A program made the position numbers and the translations under genes. This document shows, in pieces, positions 1 through 9,485 of a stretch of 64,000 nt of DNA. Position 1 is the stretch's first letter, and each line of letters opens with the position of its first letter. Source of the stretch: Adenophora triphylla var. japonica (taxonomy: Eukaryota; Streptophyta; Magnoliopsida; Asterales; Campanulaceae); assembly GCA_022495995.1 (NCBI GenBank), contig JAFEMH010002080.1:62001-126000 (forward strand), written 5' to 3'. The notes under the pieces were generated by a model. It searched no databases and had not been told where the DNA came from. It was given only the letters and a program-made list of their open reading frames with translations.

Positions 1-462
1 GTTTCCCGCTGTATTGAAGGTGGAGGGGTTATTGGCCAAGGCTGAATTCCCGCAGGTTGAAGTAGAAACACCAGGGGCTCCCAAGTTCGACATCTCGCCT
101 GAATCAGAAGAAGAAACAATTTGTTTATAACGAGACCTGTTAACTAAAGATCTCGCAGCGAGAAAGTCAGTGTCAGAGCTATCAGAGTACGTGGGAGGGC
201 CATAGAAACGACAAAGATGTTCGCAAAGTTCGCGGGGAGTGAAAAATGTTTTGGACATGGGGGCTGAAAAATGAAGAAAACATTTGCCCCTATTCTCTAT
301 GGCATCAATGATGGCGGGATCTACTTTATTGATTCTAAGACAGTTTACCAAGTCATCTCGTGAGATTTTCGCCCATATACCCCTAGTTAGATAATAAATA
401 CCACCAGTTTTCCGACATTGGCCATACCTAATTTGTCTAAGGCAGTTCTTAAACCTATCCAT
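1..462 (-). CDS. antisense ORF of the Tat element, C-terminal side off the window
   Basis: On the minus strand an ATG at 462 opens a frame with no stop down to base 1, giving 154 codons that continue beyond the window. The product starts MDRFKNCLRQIRYG and includes WAKISRDDL and FFTPREL; it matches no enzyme I recognise. A second minus-strand frame upstream (about 617-470) also reads like protein (for example INDPSYFPGN) and joins this one around 510-490, where the frame changes. The join lies at a GT...AG pair only about 20 nt apart, too short for an intron, so either a frameshift or a longer intron is possible. The position between pol and 3' LTR, and the antisense direction, fit the additional antisense ORFs described for Tat elements. 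The function is unknown. Confidence 0.55.
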   Translation of the reverse strand, partial: MDRFKNCLRQIRYGQCRKTGGIYYLTRGIWAKISRDDLVNCLRINKVDPAIIDAIENRGKCFLHFSAPMSKTFFTPRELCEHLCRFYGPPTYSDSSDTDFLAARSLVNRSRYKQIVSSSDSGEMSNLGAPGVSTSTCGNSALANNPSTFNTAGN

Positions 463-813
463 GGCGACAAGTAAAAACTTAAGAAAAGCAAAGGAAACTG
501 AAAATCAAAGAGATTACCTGGGAAGTATGAAGGGTCGTTGATGAAGTCAAAAATGGATTGTAAGTTCGCCGGAATGTTTAGGGTACGACCAAAGGGTTTA
601 TTGTCCAGGATGATTAGATGGATGAATCAAGCTGTAAAGCGAACGTTTTACGAATGGATTTCAAGGGGGAACAAGGATTAAGTCAAGAGAGGAAGGAAAA
701 ATGAAGGGGACGATAGCAACCAGTTCGCCGGAAAATCTCTGCGGTGGCCGGAAATCGCTTTAAGGTTCAGAGACGAGGAAGACTAAAAAAAGGTCAAAGG
801 AAGAGGGGGGAGG

Positions 814-822
814 TTATTTATA
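814..822 (-). promoter_or_regulatory. candidate TATA box for the antisense ORF
   Basis: Minus-strand TATAAATAA lies about 200 bp upstream of the protein-like antisense frames and just inside the element from the PPT. It is followed downstream on the minus strand by a pyrimidine-rich stretch, as expected of a plant core promoter. Transcription is inferred, not shown. Confidence 0.4.
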
Positions 823-1089
823 TTAAGGGAATATGAAACGGTTTTTGGGGGACAGTAAAATTTAATTAGCCCCCAAAAATTTTGAAATTCCCCCCATTAA
901 ATGATTTCAAAATTCAAAAAGTCTTTTCAAGGGTCACGTCATGGCCGTCTGTCAGTTGAGTAAACCAGTAGATGACACGTGGCGTATAGGTGTCAGTTTC
1001 TATGGACATCTCGCGAGTAGGGTCATATTCGTGCGGGAAGTAGCGAGAAACCTAAATTTCTTGCCTGGAACATGAATGATCCAGGTGTC

Positions 1090-1104
1090 GAAATTGGGGG
1101 CTAC
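1090..1104 (+). other. polypurine tract of the left Tat element
   Basis: GAAATTGGGGGCTAC lies directly before the TG that begins the LTR. This is the usual place for plus-strand DNA synthesis priming. Confidence 0.7.
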
Positions 1105-1835
1105 TGAAGTAATTATGAAACATGAATTGGGCTTGAACAGTATCTTGGGTTTAATGGGCTTGGGCCGAATTATACTTAGTACGGGCCTTGCTCACTAATA
1201 AGGGTAAATACCAGTAGGGTTCGCGAGATGCTACAAGGACAAGGAAGCTAGGGAGTGCGACATACGGGAAGAGTTAACGGTAAAGAATAACCCGATGGTG
1301 CTAACCTTTTAGCGACAAGTTCGAGTAGTAGAACCACAATTGCTTTTTCCTTCCTTTGGAGGGAGGTGGCCACCAGGCGACAAATGTGACTAATAGGTCA
1401 TGAAAGATTGCAGTACTGCCACGTGGCCCCCTCCCCATGACTGTCAACAGTGTGACGCAATGGGGTGAGCAGTACTTTCATACCAACTTTGTGGGTAGTT
1501 GACCCAAAGAGCATGGATGACCGACACGTGTCCCTAGAAGTATGGCCTATGATTGTGTTGTGATATAAATATGTGAAAGTCAGCATTATTAACTAAGTTC
1601 CTTTTTTGTCTCTAAAAACTCTTCTTTTCACAATTCTCTCCATTGATATTTCTTTGAAATTGTTACTGATTCTCACGCCGGAGGGGTTTTACCGGAGTCA
1701 CCCCCGGTTTAGTTCACCATTGCTTGCGTGTGTGTAGGATCCAAGGTGGGCCATCCCAAGAAGACTAGCCGGAGTGTCCATTGGAGTAGTTGGAGGCTCA
1801 GTTCCTGTGCAACACCATTTTTCAGTGTAGCATCA
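1105..1835 (+). repeat. 3' LTR of the left Tat element
   Basis: It begins TGAAGTAATTATG after the PPT and ends GTAGCATCA. The right-hand LTR (58502-59235) has the matching start TGATGCGGTCGTA, the same end and nearly the same length (734 bp). A TATA box lies at 1564-1571, which divides U3 from R/U5. Confidence 0.8.
1564..1571 (+). promoter_or_regulatory. LTR TATA box
   Basis: TATAAATA sits about 270 bp before the LTR end. The related LTR at 58502 has TATATAAAG at the equivalent place. Confidence 0.55.
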
Positions 1836-1936
1836 ACTTGGATTAAGCTTTCCTCCTTTCTGGTTCACCATTTTTTTTTTGTCTTTGTAGCTTTTAAAAT
1901 ATATGGTTTATTAAAAAAAAACTCACTAAAAAAGAT

Positions 1937-2284
1937 GGCATTTTGCAAAAAAAAATATGTAAGATGGGATGTTACAAAAAACTATTTTTTTTCTTCTTGT
2001 TTTACAATAAACTTTTTTTTTTGGTTTTTTTTATCAGTTTTGGTCAAACAACTGATAATTGAAATTATCAGTTGTTTGAAGAGTAATTTGTGCTTCAAAC
2101 AACTGATCAGTTGTAAACAAGTGATAACTGAAATTATCGGTTGTTTGAACAACTGATAACTGAAATTATAAGTTATTTGACCAAAACTGATAAAAAAAAA
2201 AACAATTTTTTTTTTGTAATTTCGAACTTATGTTTTTTTTTTTGTGTAATTTTCATCTTTCTAAAGTAGTTTTTTGTAAATGCC
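1937..2284. mobile_element. foldback MITE with long inverted arms
   Basis: The segment folds on itself. GGCATTTTGCAAAAAAAAAT at the left pairs with ATTTACAAAAAACTAC-type sequence at the right, and the centre (2030-2200) repeats CAAACAACTGATAATT and its inverse ATTATCAGTTGTTTG several times. The GGCATTTTGCAAAA end resembles Mutator-type MITEs. No clear TSD was found, so the superfamily and exact ends are tentative. The long T and A runs make an artefactual ORF here. Confidence 0.5.
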
Positions 2285-2363
2285 TCTTTAATATATTCTC
2301 TCCGTGTCATTCAATTTAGAATTTTTTTTTTCTCGACACATGAATTAATAAATACTAATATAA

Positions 2364-2400
2364 CTAGTCTAACACCCGTGCGTTAAACTCACGGCCAAAA
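2364..2400 (-). other. Helitron 3' terminus (hairpin plus CTAG)
   Basis: On the minus strand, CCGTGAGTTTAACGCACGG forms a five-base-pair stem with a nine-base loop. GTGTTAGA and CTAG follow, then host T. Helitrons end in this way and insert between A and T. Confidence 0.6.
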
Positions 2401-3063
2401 AACTTTGACAAATAGTTGAAATTAAATTAAAAGAGTTGATATAAATATAAAAGTTAATTTAGAATATATTTTTTAGGATTTAATGAAAAAATGCATCATT
2501 TTTTTGACTATCCACTATTTATTTATTTTTGGTACAAACTTTTTACTTTCTAAATATCTAGATTTGCAAGTAAAAAATGATTAAATGACTTTTTTTTTAG
2601 TAAAGTAGAATCTGGACAAAGTTTTATTTACAAAAATGACAATTATTTTGGGAAAAAATATATTTAATAAGGTTGTTAAGGAAATCCAACTATTTTAAAG
2701 TTTAAACCCTGAAAGCATATATACAGATGCATTGAATGAAACTAAGGGCACCTTTACCATCATCCTCACATGATATCCTTTTGTCTAATGTGTTATCTAT
2801 CCCCTTTGCAAACCCAAAGTCCCCAACTAAAACAAAAAACAATACTTGACAAAAGGTTAAAACCCCTAACCCATAATCACTATAAAACCCTAACATATCA
2901 AAATTTTCAGCTTTCAAGGAAGACAAAAAAGAATCGTTCTCTAAACTTAAAAGAACCGTTCGCTGTAACACTAACAACAGATCAAATATAGAAGACTCAT
3001 TCCCTAGAGTATCCATAAATGAGCATTCCAATAACGACAACGTTAGAGGGACAAACCACGTAC

Positions 3064-3401
3064 CAAGTTCCTGTAAGTTCACATATGGAGCAAGAAAAGA
3101 ATTCTCCTTCATCTTGTTTGTGTGTATCTATAGAATTTGATGATGACCATTCTCATTAGGAAGACTGATCTCCACTTGGACTTCAAGTCATTCAGGCCTA
3201 AAAGAGCAAGGACAATTACATAATGAATTCAAATATTGCAACATTAAGCAATTTTGTACCGATTAATGACATGAACCTCTTATGTAGACTGCAAAAATAA
3301 TAGCTGGATAAAATACAGTCACCTCAGGAGTGCTTCGTCAAGCAAATTCTTCCTATTGGTCATTCCAATGAGTAGAACATTATTTATAGCTTCCACACCA
3401 T
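3064..3401 (-). pseudogene. NSF: captured fragment of an NSF-type AAA ATPase gene (two exons)
   Basis: Minus-strand exon 3401-3323 encodes GVEAINNVLLIGMTNRKNLL followed by DEALLR, which is the sensor-1 to arginine-finger stretch of the D1 AAA domain of N-ethylmaleimide-sensitive factor. A GT donor, intron and AG acceptor lead to exon 3197-3064, which reads RPE*LEVQVEISLPNENG and later NKMKENSFLAPYVNLQEL, again in NSF order. NSF disassembles SNARE complexes in membrane traffic. This copy is not functional. The conserved GR is replaced by E plus TGA, and a Q codon is now TAG. All three changes are C-to-T or G-to-A. The intron is kept, so capture was at DNA level, as Helitrons do. Confidence 0.8.
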
Positions 3402-3987
3402 CTATTTAAACCAATCGATATACAAATTAAAAATTAAGCAAAAAAATTAGTACAAGGTAGCTAAACCAATCGATCTACAAATTAAAATTAAACAAAAAAT
3501 CAGTACAAGGTTATACTTTTTCGGGATCTCCACCTTTATCAAGATGATTTTTGAAAGAAGCTTTACAATAAACCTTCTTCAGAACACCCTGTGAGCAATC
3601 TTGTAAACACTCAAGAAAGTTGAAGCATATACATGATGACATACTATGGTGCATGTTACGTTGACACACTATGAGATCAAAGGCCAGTATCCATGCAAAG
3701 TGAGATGTTAAATGGGAGAAAGTTGAAGCATAAAAATTATGAATAAGCTGGAAGATTTCAATTTTAGAAATGAAACTACAACAACAGAGCAAGTTCATGG
3801 AGAAGAAGTCAAGTTTGATATCATGGATCCCATAAAAAATAGCAATATCCAGATCCCCTGTTGATAGATTCAAGTGGGAATTATGCTCTCCACAGAACTG
3901 AACGAAAGAAATCTGTAACTGGAGAGATTTTCCTTTGGACAAATAGGGGCGGGTGTGACCAATGGGTATACCCGTTAAGATTTTATC

Positions 3988-4036
3988 ATGCTTTAAATTA
4001 TTGTAAAATGTATCATGTACAATAATTTAAAGCATG
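3988..4036. repeat. perfect hairpin with about 19-bp arms
   Basis: CATGCTTTAAATTATTGTA is followed after a short loop by its exact reverse complement ending in TTTAAAGCATG. The role is unknown; it could be the core of a small MITE inside the Helitron. Confidence 0.6.
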
Positions 4037-4062
4037 TTATTTTTAATGGATAATTTCCATCA

Positions 4063-4150
4063 TTTCCGACGGAGCCAAAGACTCACTAATTTTTGACTTG
4101 GGAATATGATGGAATAAAGCAAAATGGCTTATTAAACTGTCTGGAACCCA
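4063..4150. repeat. dispersed repeat shared with 53602-53692
   Basis: About 88 bp (TTTCCATCATTTCCGACGG ... ATGGAATAAAGCAAAATGGC) recurs with few differences in the last intron of the RING gene. The family is not identified. Confidence 0.6.
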
Positions 4151-4317
4151 ACTATTCTTGCTGAAAAAAATAGACGGCCCTGCAACGAAGAATCAGCAAA
4201 GAAAGTGCTATAAGACCAACATATTTATAGATATAGAACTTAAGATTGGCAAGTGATACTTTCTTGATGGTTTCATTTGGATTTAGAAAAAGAGCGATTG
4301 GTCCCTGTACTTAAAAC

Positions 4318-4952
4318 TGTAGGGGAAATATAGGGTCTTGATCTTGATACAGAGGCCGGATATGTGATTGAATCGTGTATAATCCACTTTCCGAATAAAG
4401 TATTTCGACCCTTAATGCCTGGGTTACACAAAATCTTTATTGGGATAAGACAATCACGCAATTTGTTTTCTAGGCAAAGAGAACAAATCAAAACTTGAGA
4501 ATTGTTTTGCTTTCGTTATATTGTTGTAATTCACTCTTGTGTTTTTCATATCTGTACAACTGAGATCAATCTCTGTATATATACAGATGGGGAGGTATTA
4601 GTTAAAGGGTACAATCAAAAGACATGACTTTAGCCAAGCAATGTGTCTCTTCATTTTGAAAAGGCATCTGTACAGGAACTGCACGGCCGTGTCTTATGAA
4701 CTGCACGGCCGTGTTGTTCATACCTGCACGGCCGTGTCATATGAACTGCACGGCCGTGCTGTTCATACTGATCAGCAAAAAGAGCTACCCTTTAACTTTT
4801 ACTTCTATATCGAGGTTGACTTCGTTTTAGCTCAAACGAGTGTGTACTCCACACTTTCCCTTACTCGTATCCGAGTCTAATACGAATCACATTGATCTCT
4901 TAGTAAATCACCATTACAATAAAACAAGTTGATGACACTAAAATCACCAACA
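4318..4952 (-). repeat. 3' LTR of the copia element
   Basis: In element orientation it starts TGTTGGTGATTTTAG and ends CCCTACA. It contains the TATATATA candidate promoter at about 4576-4583 and, upstream of it, four CACGGCCGTG palindromes. The purine-rich ACTAAAATGGAGGGGATT (4953-4970) directly before it is the PPT. Confidence 0.92.
4682..4758. promoter_or_regulatory. array of four CACGGCCGTG palindromes in the copia U3 region
   Basis: Identical 10-bp palindromes lie at 4682, 4704, 4727 and 4749, so spacing is 22-23 bp (about two helical turns). Two of them are embedded in a larger inverted repeat, TATGAAC...GTTCATA. In element orientation they lie 100-180 bp upstream of the TATA-like box. 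The same array is present in the other LTR (about 9849-9925). Enhancer function is inferred from position and regularity. Confidence 0.6.
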
Positions 4953-5475
4953 AATCCCCTCCATTTTAGTGTAATCCTTTGATTTACTAAACTGTATAAA
5001 TAACGAAACAAACGAATGCATAAATGAAAATGTCTTGCGATTGAATTTTCATCTTAGTATAATACACATTTCAAATACTCGAGAATCGGGGTGTCGTAAT
5101 GATTGAACCCGTCAACTCATATGAATACCTGAAGATACTATACACATAAGTTCAGTACAATTCTCTTTGTTTAATCTTGACACTTTTACAAGCCATGTGT
5201 CCATATCCATTAGTGAACATATAGGAAGCCAAGTCCTAGCTTCTTGAAGCGGCAAAACTTCATGTCCATATAGGTAGTTCCTTTAATCTTGCACCCGCAT
5301 TTGCAATTTTTCAAAGGAACTATTAAGAAGATATTCTTCAACCTAACCTTTACTTGCAGTGTCCGAACATACACCTTGGGAAATAATAACATGTGTTCCA
5401 ATCTCCAACTGCGAGCTTTCCACATTGAATTCAAGCTTCTAACGTTGTATTAGAAGGGAATTGGGTATCTCACAA
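4953..5475 (-). other. 3' non-coding region of the copia element
   Basis: This stretch lies between the end of RNase H and the 3' LTR and contains the PPT. A minus-strand frame of 74 codons (5434-5210) has no recognisable domain, and I do not call it a gene. Confidence 0.5.
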
Positions 5476-7381
5476 TTAGAGGATTAAATGGACTTTAATC
5501 CCATTCCCATTGCGAGACTTATTTACCAAGTCTCTGGCTAACCCCTTCGTCAAGTGGTCAGCCAAATTTTGTTGCGACCGAACAAACTCAACTGATATCA
5601 CACCATTCATGATTAACTCCCGAATCATACTATGTCTGACACCCAAGTGTCTAGACTTGCCATTATAAATCGACTATAGGCCCTAGCCAAGGTGGCGACA
5701 CTATCACAATGGATAGACATTGGTGATATCGGTTTTGGCCATAATGGAATCTCATATATCAAGTTCCGAAGCCACTCCGCTTCTTTTCCAGCGGCGCCCA
5801 ATGCTACAAACTCAGATTCCATTGTAGAATGTGTAATACATGTCTGCTTTTTGGAAGCCCAAGAAATGGCACCTCCTCCAAGCAAGAACACCCAACCACT
5901 AGTAGAAGATGAATCTTCTTGGTTGATCCAACTAGCATCTGTGTAACCTTCTAATATAGAAGGATGTCCACTATAACACAAACCATAGTCCATAGTACCT
6001 TTTAAGTACTTGAACACCCTCGTTATAGCATGCCAATGCTGTCTACTAGGATTACTAGTGAACCTGCTCAATCTTCCAACTGCATAAGCAATATCAGGTC
6101 GAGTGCCCGTCATAGCATACATCAAACTGCCAATGGCTTTTGAGTATTCGAGCTGTGACACAGGTTTACCAGTATTTGATACAAGTTTCTCAGTAGGATC
6201 CATGGGAGTACTAACTTTAGAACAATTATCACAATTAAACCTCTTGAGAATTTTCTCAATATAATGAGATTGTGATATTGCAATTCCCTTGTTCATCCGT
6301 TTAATCTTTATACCAAGAATTACATCGGCTTCTCCCATGTCCTTCATTGAAAATTTTGATGACAAAAACTTCTTAGTTTTATCAACTACATTTTGGTCAG
6401 TGCCAAAAATCAACATGTCATCTACATATAGACAGATGATTACACCTTTACCGGATTCATCAAATCTGCTATATACACATTTGTCGGACTGATTTAATAC
6501 AAAACCATTTGACAAAACAACCTCATCAAATTTTTGATGCCACTGCTTAGGTGCTTGCTTCAGCCCATACAATGACTTAATTAACTTACATACCTTATGC
6601 TCATTACCTGGCATAACAAATCCTTCCGTTGCTTCATATACACTTCTTCTTCCAAATCACCATTTAAGAATCTTTGTTTTGACATCCATTTGATGGATCA
6701 ATAGATTCTGAATAGGCGCCAAAGCTATCGAAATCTAATAGTAGTGATACGAGCAACTGGTGCATAGGTATCGAAGTAATCGATCCCTTCCTTTTGTCTA
6801 AAGCCTTGGATTACCAATCGAGCTTTAAACTTGTCGATAGTTCCATCGACTTTCATCTTCTTTTTGAAGATCCATTTGCACCCCAAAGGTTTACAGCCTG
6901 GTGGTAAATCAGACAAGACCCATGTATTATTTTCCACAATAGAACCAATCTCATCATCGATGGCTTCTTTCCAAAAACCAGCGTCTCGAGATTTTATTGC
7001 TTCATCATAGGTTCTTGGATCCTCCTCTATACTATAACAGTAAGAGTATTGAGATTCAATTTGATCTCTTGATCCCATAACTAAATATAGTTGAAAATCA
7101 GAACCATATGATTTAGCTTTCCTTACCCTTGTACTCTTACGAGGTTCGGGTGTCTCACTTGGTACATCAATTGAATGATCATCCATTTGAGATTCAGCAG
7201 ACATTGGTATAATATCCTTGGGTCTAGGTATCGAAGAGAAACGATTCTCATCAAAGATTGCATCTCTTGATTCTATAATTGTGTTTATAGAAATGAATTC
7301 ATTAGGTTCTATAACATAAAACCTATATGCCTTGGAATGCTCAAAGATATCCAACAAAGATGCAATCAATACCTTTTTCAC
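5476..7381 (-). pseudogene. pol: copia reverse transcriptase and RNase H, frameshifted
   Basis: The first frame (7381-6725) holds the linker and the start of RT, including NNTWVLSDLPPG, CKWIFKKKMKVDG and FKARLVIQGF. After a frameshift, the frame from 6614 carries [17 protein letters not shown], the catalytic YVDD ([10 protein letters not shown]), [24 protein letters not shown] sequence and the RNase H motifs [14 protein letters not shown] and IHCDS. A one-base loss near 5665 then moves the last part, [11 protein letters not shown]...ADHLTKG, into another frame that ends at TAA 5476. RT copies element RNA into DNA. With at least two frameshifts this copy cannot make a full product. Confidence 0.85.
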
Positions 7382-7745
7382 CCAACTTTTTCCTTTTAGG
7401 GTCCGGAAGTCTAACCACGGGCCTACATCCCCAAACTCGCAAAAATGTCAAGTTTGGTCGTTTCTTATACCAAAGCTCATATGGGGTAATCTTGTTCCTT
7501 TTATTAGGAACTCTATTCAATAGATGACAAGCCGTTAACATGGCTTCACCCCAAAACCCGTCACTCAAGCCCGAGTAAGACAACATGGCGTTAACCATTT
7601 CTTCAAGAGTTCTATTCTTCCTTTCAGCCACACCATTTTGTTGTGGTACATAAGGAGCCGTAGTCTCATGAATTATCCCTACGGATTGGAAATATTTAGG
7701 ATCATAATATTCACCACCTCTATCCGTACGTAAGGTTTTAATCAA
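7341..7745 (-). pseudogene. int: copia integrase core fragment
   Basis: The frame contains LRTDRGGEY (second catalytic Asp), TTAPYVPQQNGVAERKNRTL with the catalytic Glu, and the downstream LTACHLLNRVPNKR and VWGCRPVVRL blocks typical of copia integrase. The N-terminal HHCC zinc domain and the first catalytic Asp should lie at 7746-8075. There only broken pieces remain (the HARLGH-like zinc region is not in a single frame). The enzyme joins element DNA to the host chromosome. Confidence 0.8.
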
Positions 7746-8075
7746 GCCATTTAGTTGAAGTTCAACTTCAGTTTATAAATTTTAAATTTATCTAGGGCTT
7801 CATCTTTTGCATGCAGCAAATAAATATAGCAAAACCTAGAGGCATCATCTATAAAAGTGACAATATACTTTTTATTGCCTAAAGATGGAGTTGCATGAAA
7901 ATCACATAAATCACTATGTATCAATTCAAGTTTCTACCAATTCCTTGTAACACTTTTAAAAGGTTTCCTAGTGATTTTTGTTAACATGCAAGTATTACAC
8001 CTTTCCGTATTATTATCAATAACAGAATCAAACCATCTTTGGACATTTCAAGCATTCTTTTATAGTGCACATGTC

Positions 8076-8846
8076 CTAACCGAGCATGCCATAATGAGGA
8101 ATTAACAACAACGAGAGGAAGTCATATAAACGAACTAGAGTTAACAGAATTTTATTCAAATTCAACATAAACATCCCATTGTTATAATAACCAAATCCTA
8201 CAAATACACCCGACTTCGATAAGATATACTTATCGGATTCATAAACTTGTTTATAACCACACTTGTTCAAGACAGGACCAGAAATTAAATTCTTACGAAG
8301 TTTAGGTACATATAAAACATTAAACAAAGAAATCGTTTTTCCCGAACTAAATTCCAATACCACACTTCCTCTTCCTTGAATAGGAGCGGAATAGTCATCA
8401 CCCATGTAAAGGACAGATCCGTCTTCCATTGGTTCGTATGTCTTAAACCAACAACGATCTTTACAAACATGAGCAGTGGCACCGGAATCAATCCACCACG
8501 CAATAGCATCATCCTGCACATAAAATGCCTCAGAAATTATTGAAACAGAATTTTTAATAAATTTGTTCCAACTATGAATTAAATTCTGACCTTGGTTTTG
8601 AGAATGGTCCTTAGACCCCTTTCCCGAACCACTTATGCTTGCGCCTTTCTTGTTGTTTCCAACACGACAATCCTTCTTAAAGTGACCAGATTTGCCACAC
8701 TTCCAACATGCCAATTTAGGCTTCTTGTTGGGACCAGAACCATTGTCATTGAAACTACGTTTCTTTCCTTTGTTTTTATTGTTTCCACCCTCATCAATCA
8801 TATTGATCGAGGGTCCAAAGAACTTCTTTTCCTTTGCCTTTGTCAT
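8076..8846 (-). CDS. copia Gag zinc knuckle and aspartic protease
   Basis: The frame has the zinc knuckle CWKCGKSGHFKKDC (C-X2-C-X4-H-X4-C) near residue 47 and the protease active site WWIDSGATAHVC near residue 118, followed by VLYVPKLRKNLIS. These show the gag end and protease of a copia polyprotein. It overlaps the upstream gag frame with a one-base shift, so either the fusion is broken by an indel or a programmed shift would be needed. The ATG at the start is internal to the original polyprotein. Confidence 0.8.
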   Translation of the reverse strand: MTKAKEKKFFGPSINMIDEGGNNKNKGKKRSFNDNGSGPNKKPKLACWKCGKSGHFKKDCRVGNNKKGASISGSGKGSKDHSQNQGQNLIHSWNKFIKNSVSIISEAFYVQDDAIAWWIDSGATAHVCKDRCWFKTYEPMEDGSVLYMGDDYSAPIQGRGSVVLEFSSGKTISLFNVLYVPKLRKNLISGPVLNKCGYKQVYESDKYILSKSGVFVGFGYYNNGMFMLNLNKILLTLVRLYDFLSLLLIPHYGMLG

Positions 8847-9459
8847 CTTCTTGCGCCCTAAGAGATTCCTCTATGCGCAAGTGACTTCCAAGTTGAACCA
8901 AAGATAGATCGTCTTTACCATGTTTCAAGGTGTGTTTGAAATCCTTCCAGGAGGGAGGCAATTTATCAATCACACTTGAAACAGATATTGACTCGTCCAT
9001 CTTTAATCCATGTTGTGTATATTGTCCAAGGATTCTAAGGAGTTCATTGAACTGTTCCATGACAGGTCTTGAATCGACCATTTTGTAATTATTAAAATTA
9101 CTCACAAGGAACTTCTTACTAGAAGCATCCTCTGCCATGTACTTGGATTCAAGAGAATCCCATAACTCTTTAGCAGATTCCTCATTTTGATAGATGTCAA
9201 AGAGAGAATCAGACATACCGTTTAATATGTGTCCTCTGCAGATGTAGTCGTCGTTTTCCCACTTTGATCTACGTCTGATTGCCTCCAAGTTGTCATCTTC
9301 AAGCAATTCCGGAATAGGGGTAGAAAGAACATACACCACCTTTAATGTAGTTAAAAGGAAGTGCATCTTCTTCTGCCAACGTCTGAAGTCTTGCCCTTCA
9401 AACTTGTCTAGCTTTCCAAACTTGTTCGTCATCTCCTTCAAAGTACTTCCACCAGCCAT
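8794..9459 (-). CDS. gag: copia Gag (UBN2 family) N-terminal part
   Basis: The start ATG at 9459 gives MAGGSTLKEMTNKFGKLDKF and then FRRWQKKMHFLLTTL, the usual UBN2 capsid start. Later DSLESKYMAEDA, MEQFNELLRILGQY and WKDFKHTLKH are also family-typical. The start lies only 27 bp inside the 5' LTR end, an unusually short leader. Upstream TTG codons are in frame, but the ATG fits the family. Gag forms the particle that packages element RNA. Confidence 0.85.
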   Translation of the reverse strand: MAGGSTLKEMTNKFGKLDKFEGQDFRRWQKKMHFLLTTLKVVYVLSTPIPELLEDDNLEAIRRRSKWENDDYICRGHILNGMSDSLFDIYQNEESAKELWDSLESKYMAEDASSKKFLVSNFNNYKMVDSRPVMEQFNELLRILGQYTQHGLKMDESISVSSVIDKLPPSWKDFKHTLKHGKDDLSLVQLGSHLRIEESLRAQEDDKGKGKEVLWTLDQYD

Positions 9460-9485
9460 GAGTATCACCAAATACTTTATTCGTT

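Larger units (their letters stand above)
1..1835 (+). mobile_element. 3' end of a Ty3/gypsy Tat-lineage LTR retrotransposon, left-truncated by the window
   Basis: The segment ends in an LTR (TG...CA, 731 bp) preceded by a polypurine tract. Its LTR matches in length and in its terminal part the 5' LTR at 58502-59235, including a shared CCGGAG...CCGGAGTCACCCCCGG block and the AGCATCA end. Both elements therefore belong to one family. The internal part visible here (1-1104) contains no pol domain. It carries a reading frame on the opposite strand, which is known for some Tat-lineage elements between pol and the 3' LTR. The element body lies left of the window, so no TSD can be checked. Confidence 0.8.

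Noticed and set aside
1728..2156. 142-codon plus-strand frame running from LTR into flank
   Set aside because: It crosses the LTR boundary and is mostly poly-T/poly-A and MITE sequence.
3511..3942. 143-codon minus-strand frame in the Helitron
   Set aside because: No family signal, low-complexity start, and no homologous frame seen elsewhere; it may be intron sequence of a captured gene.
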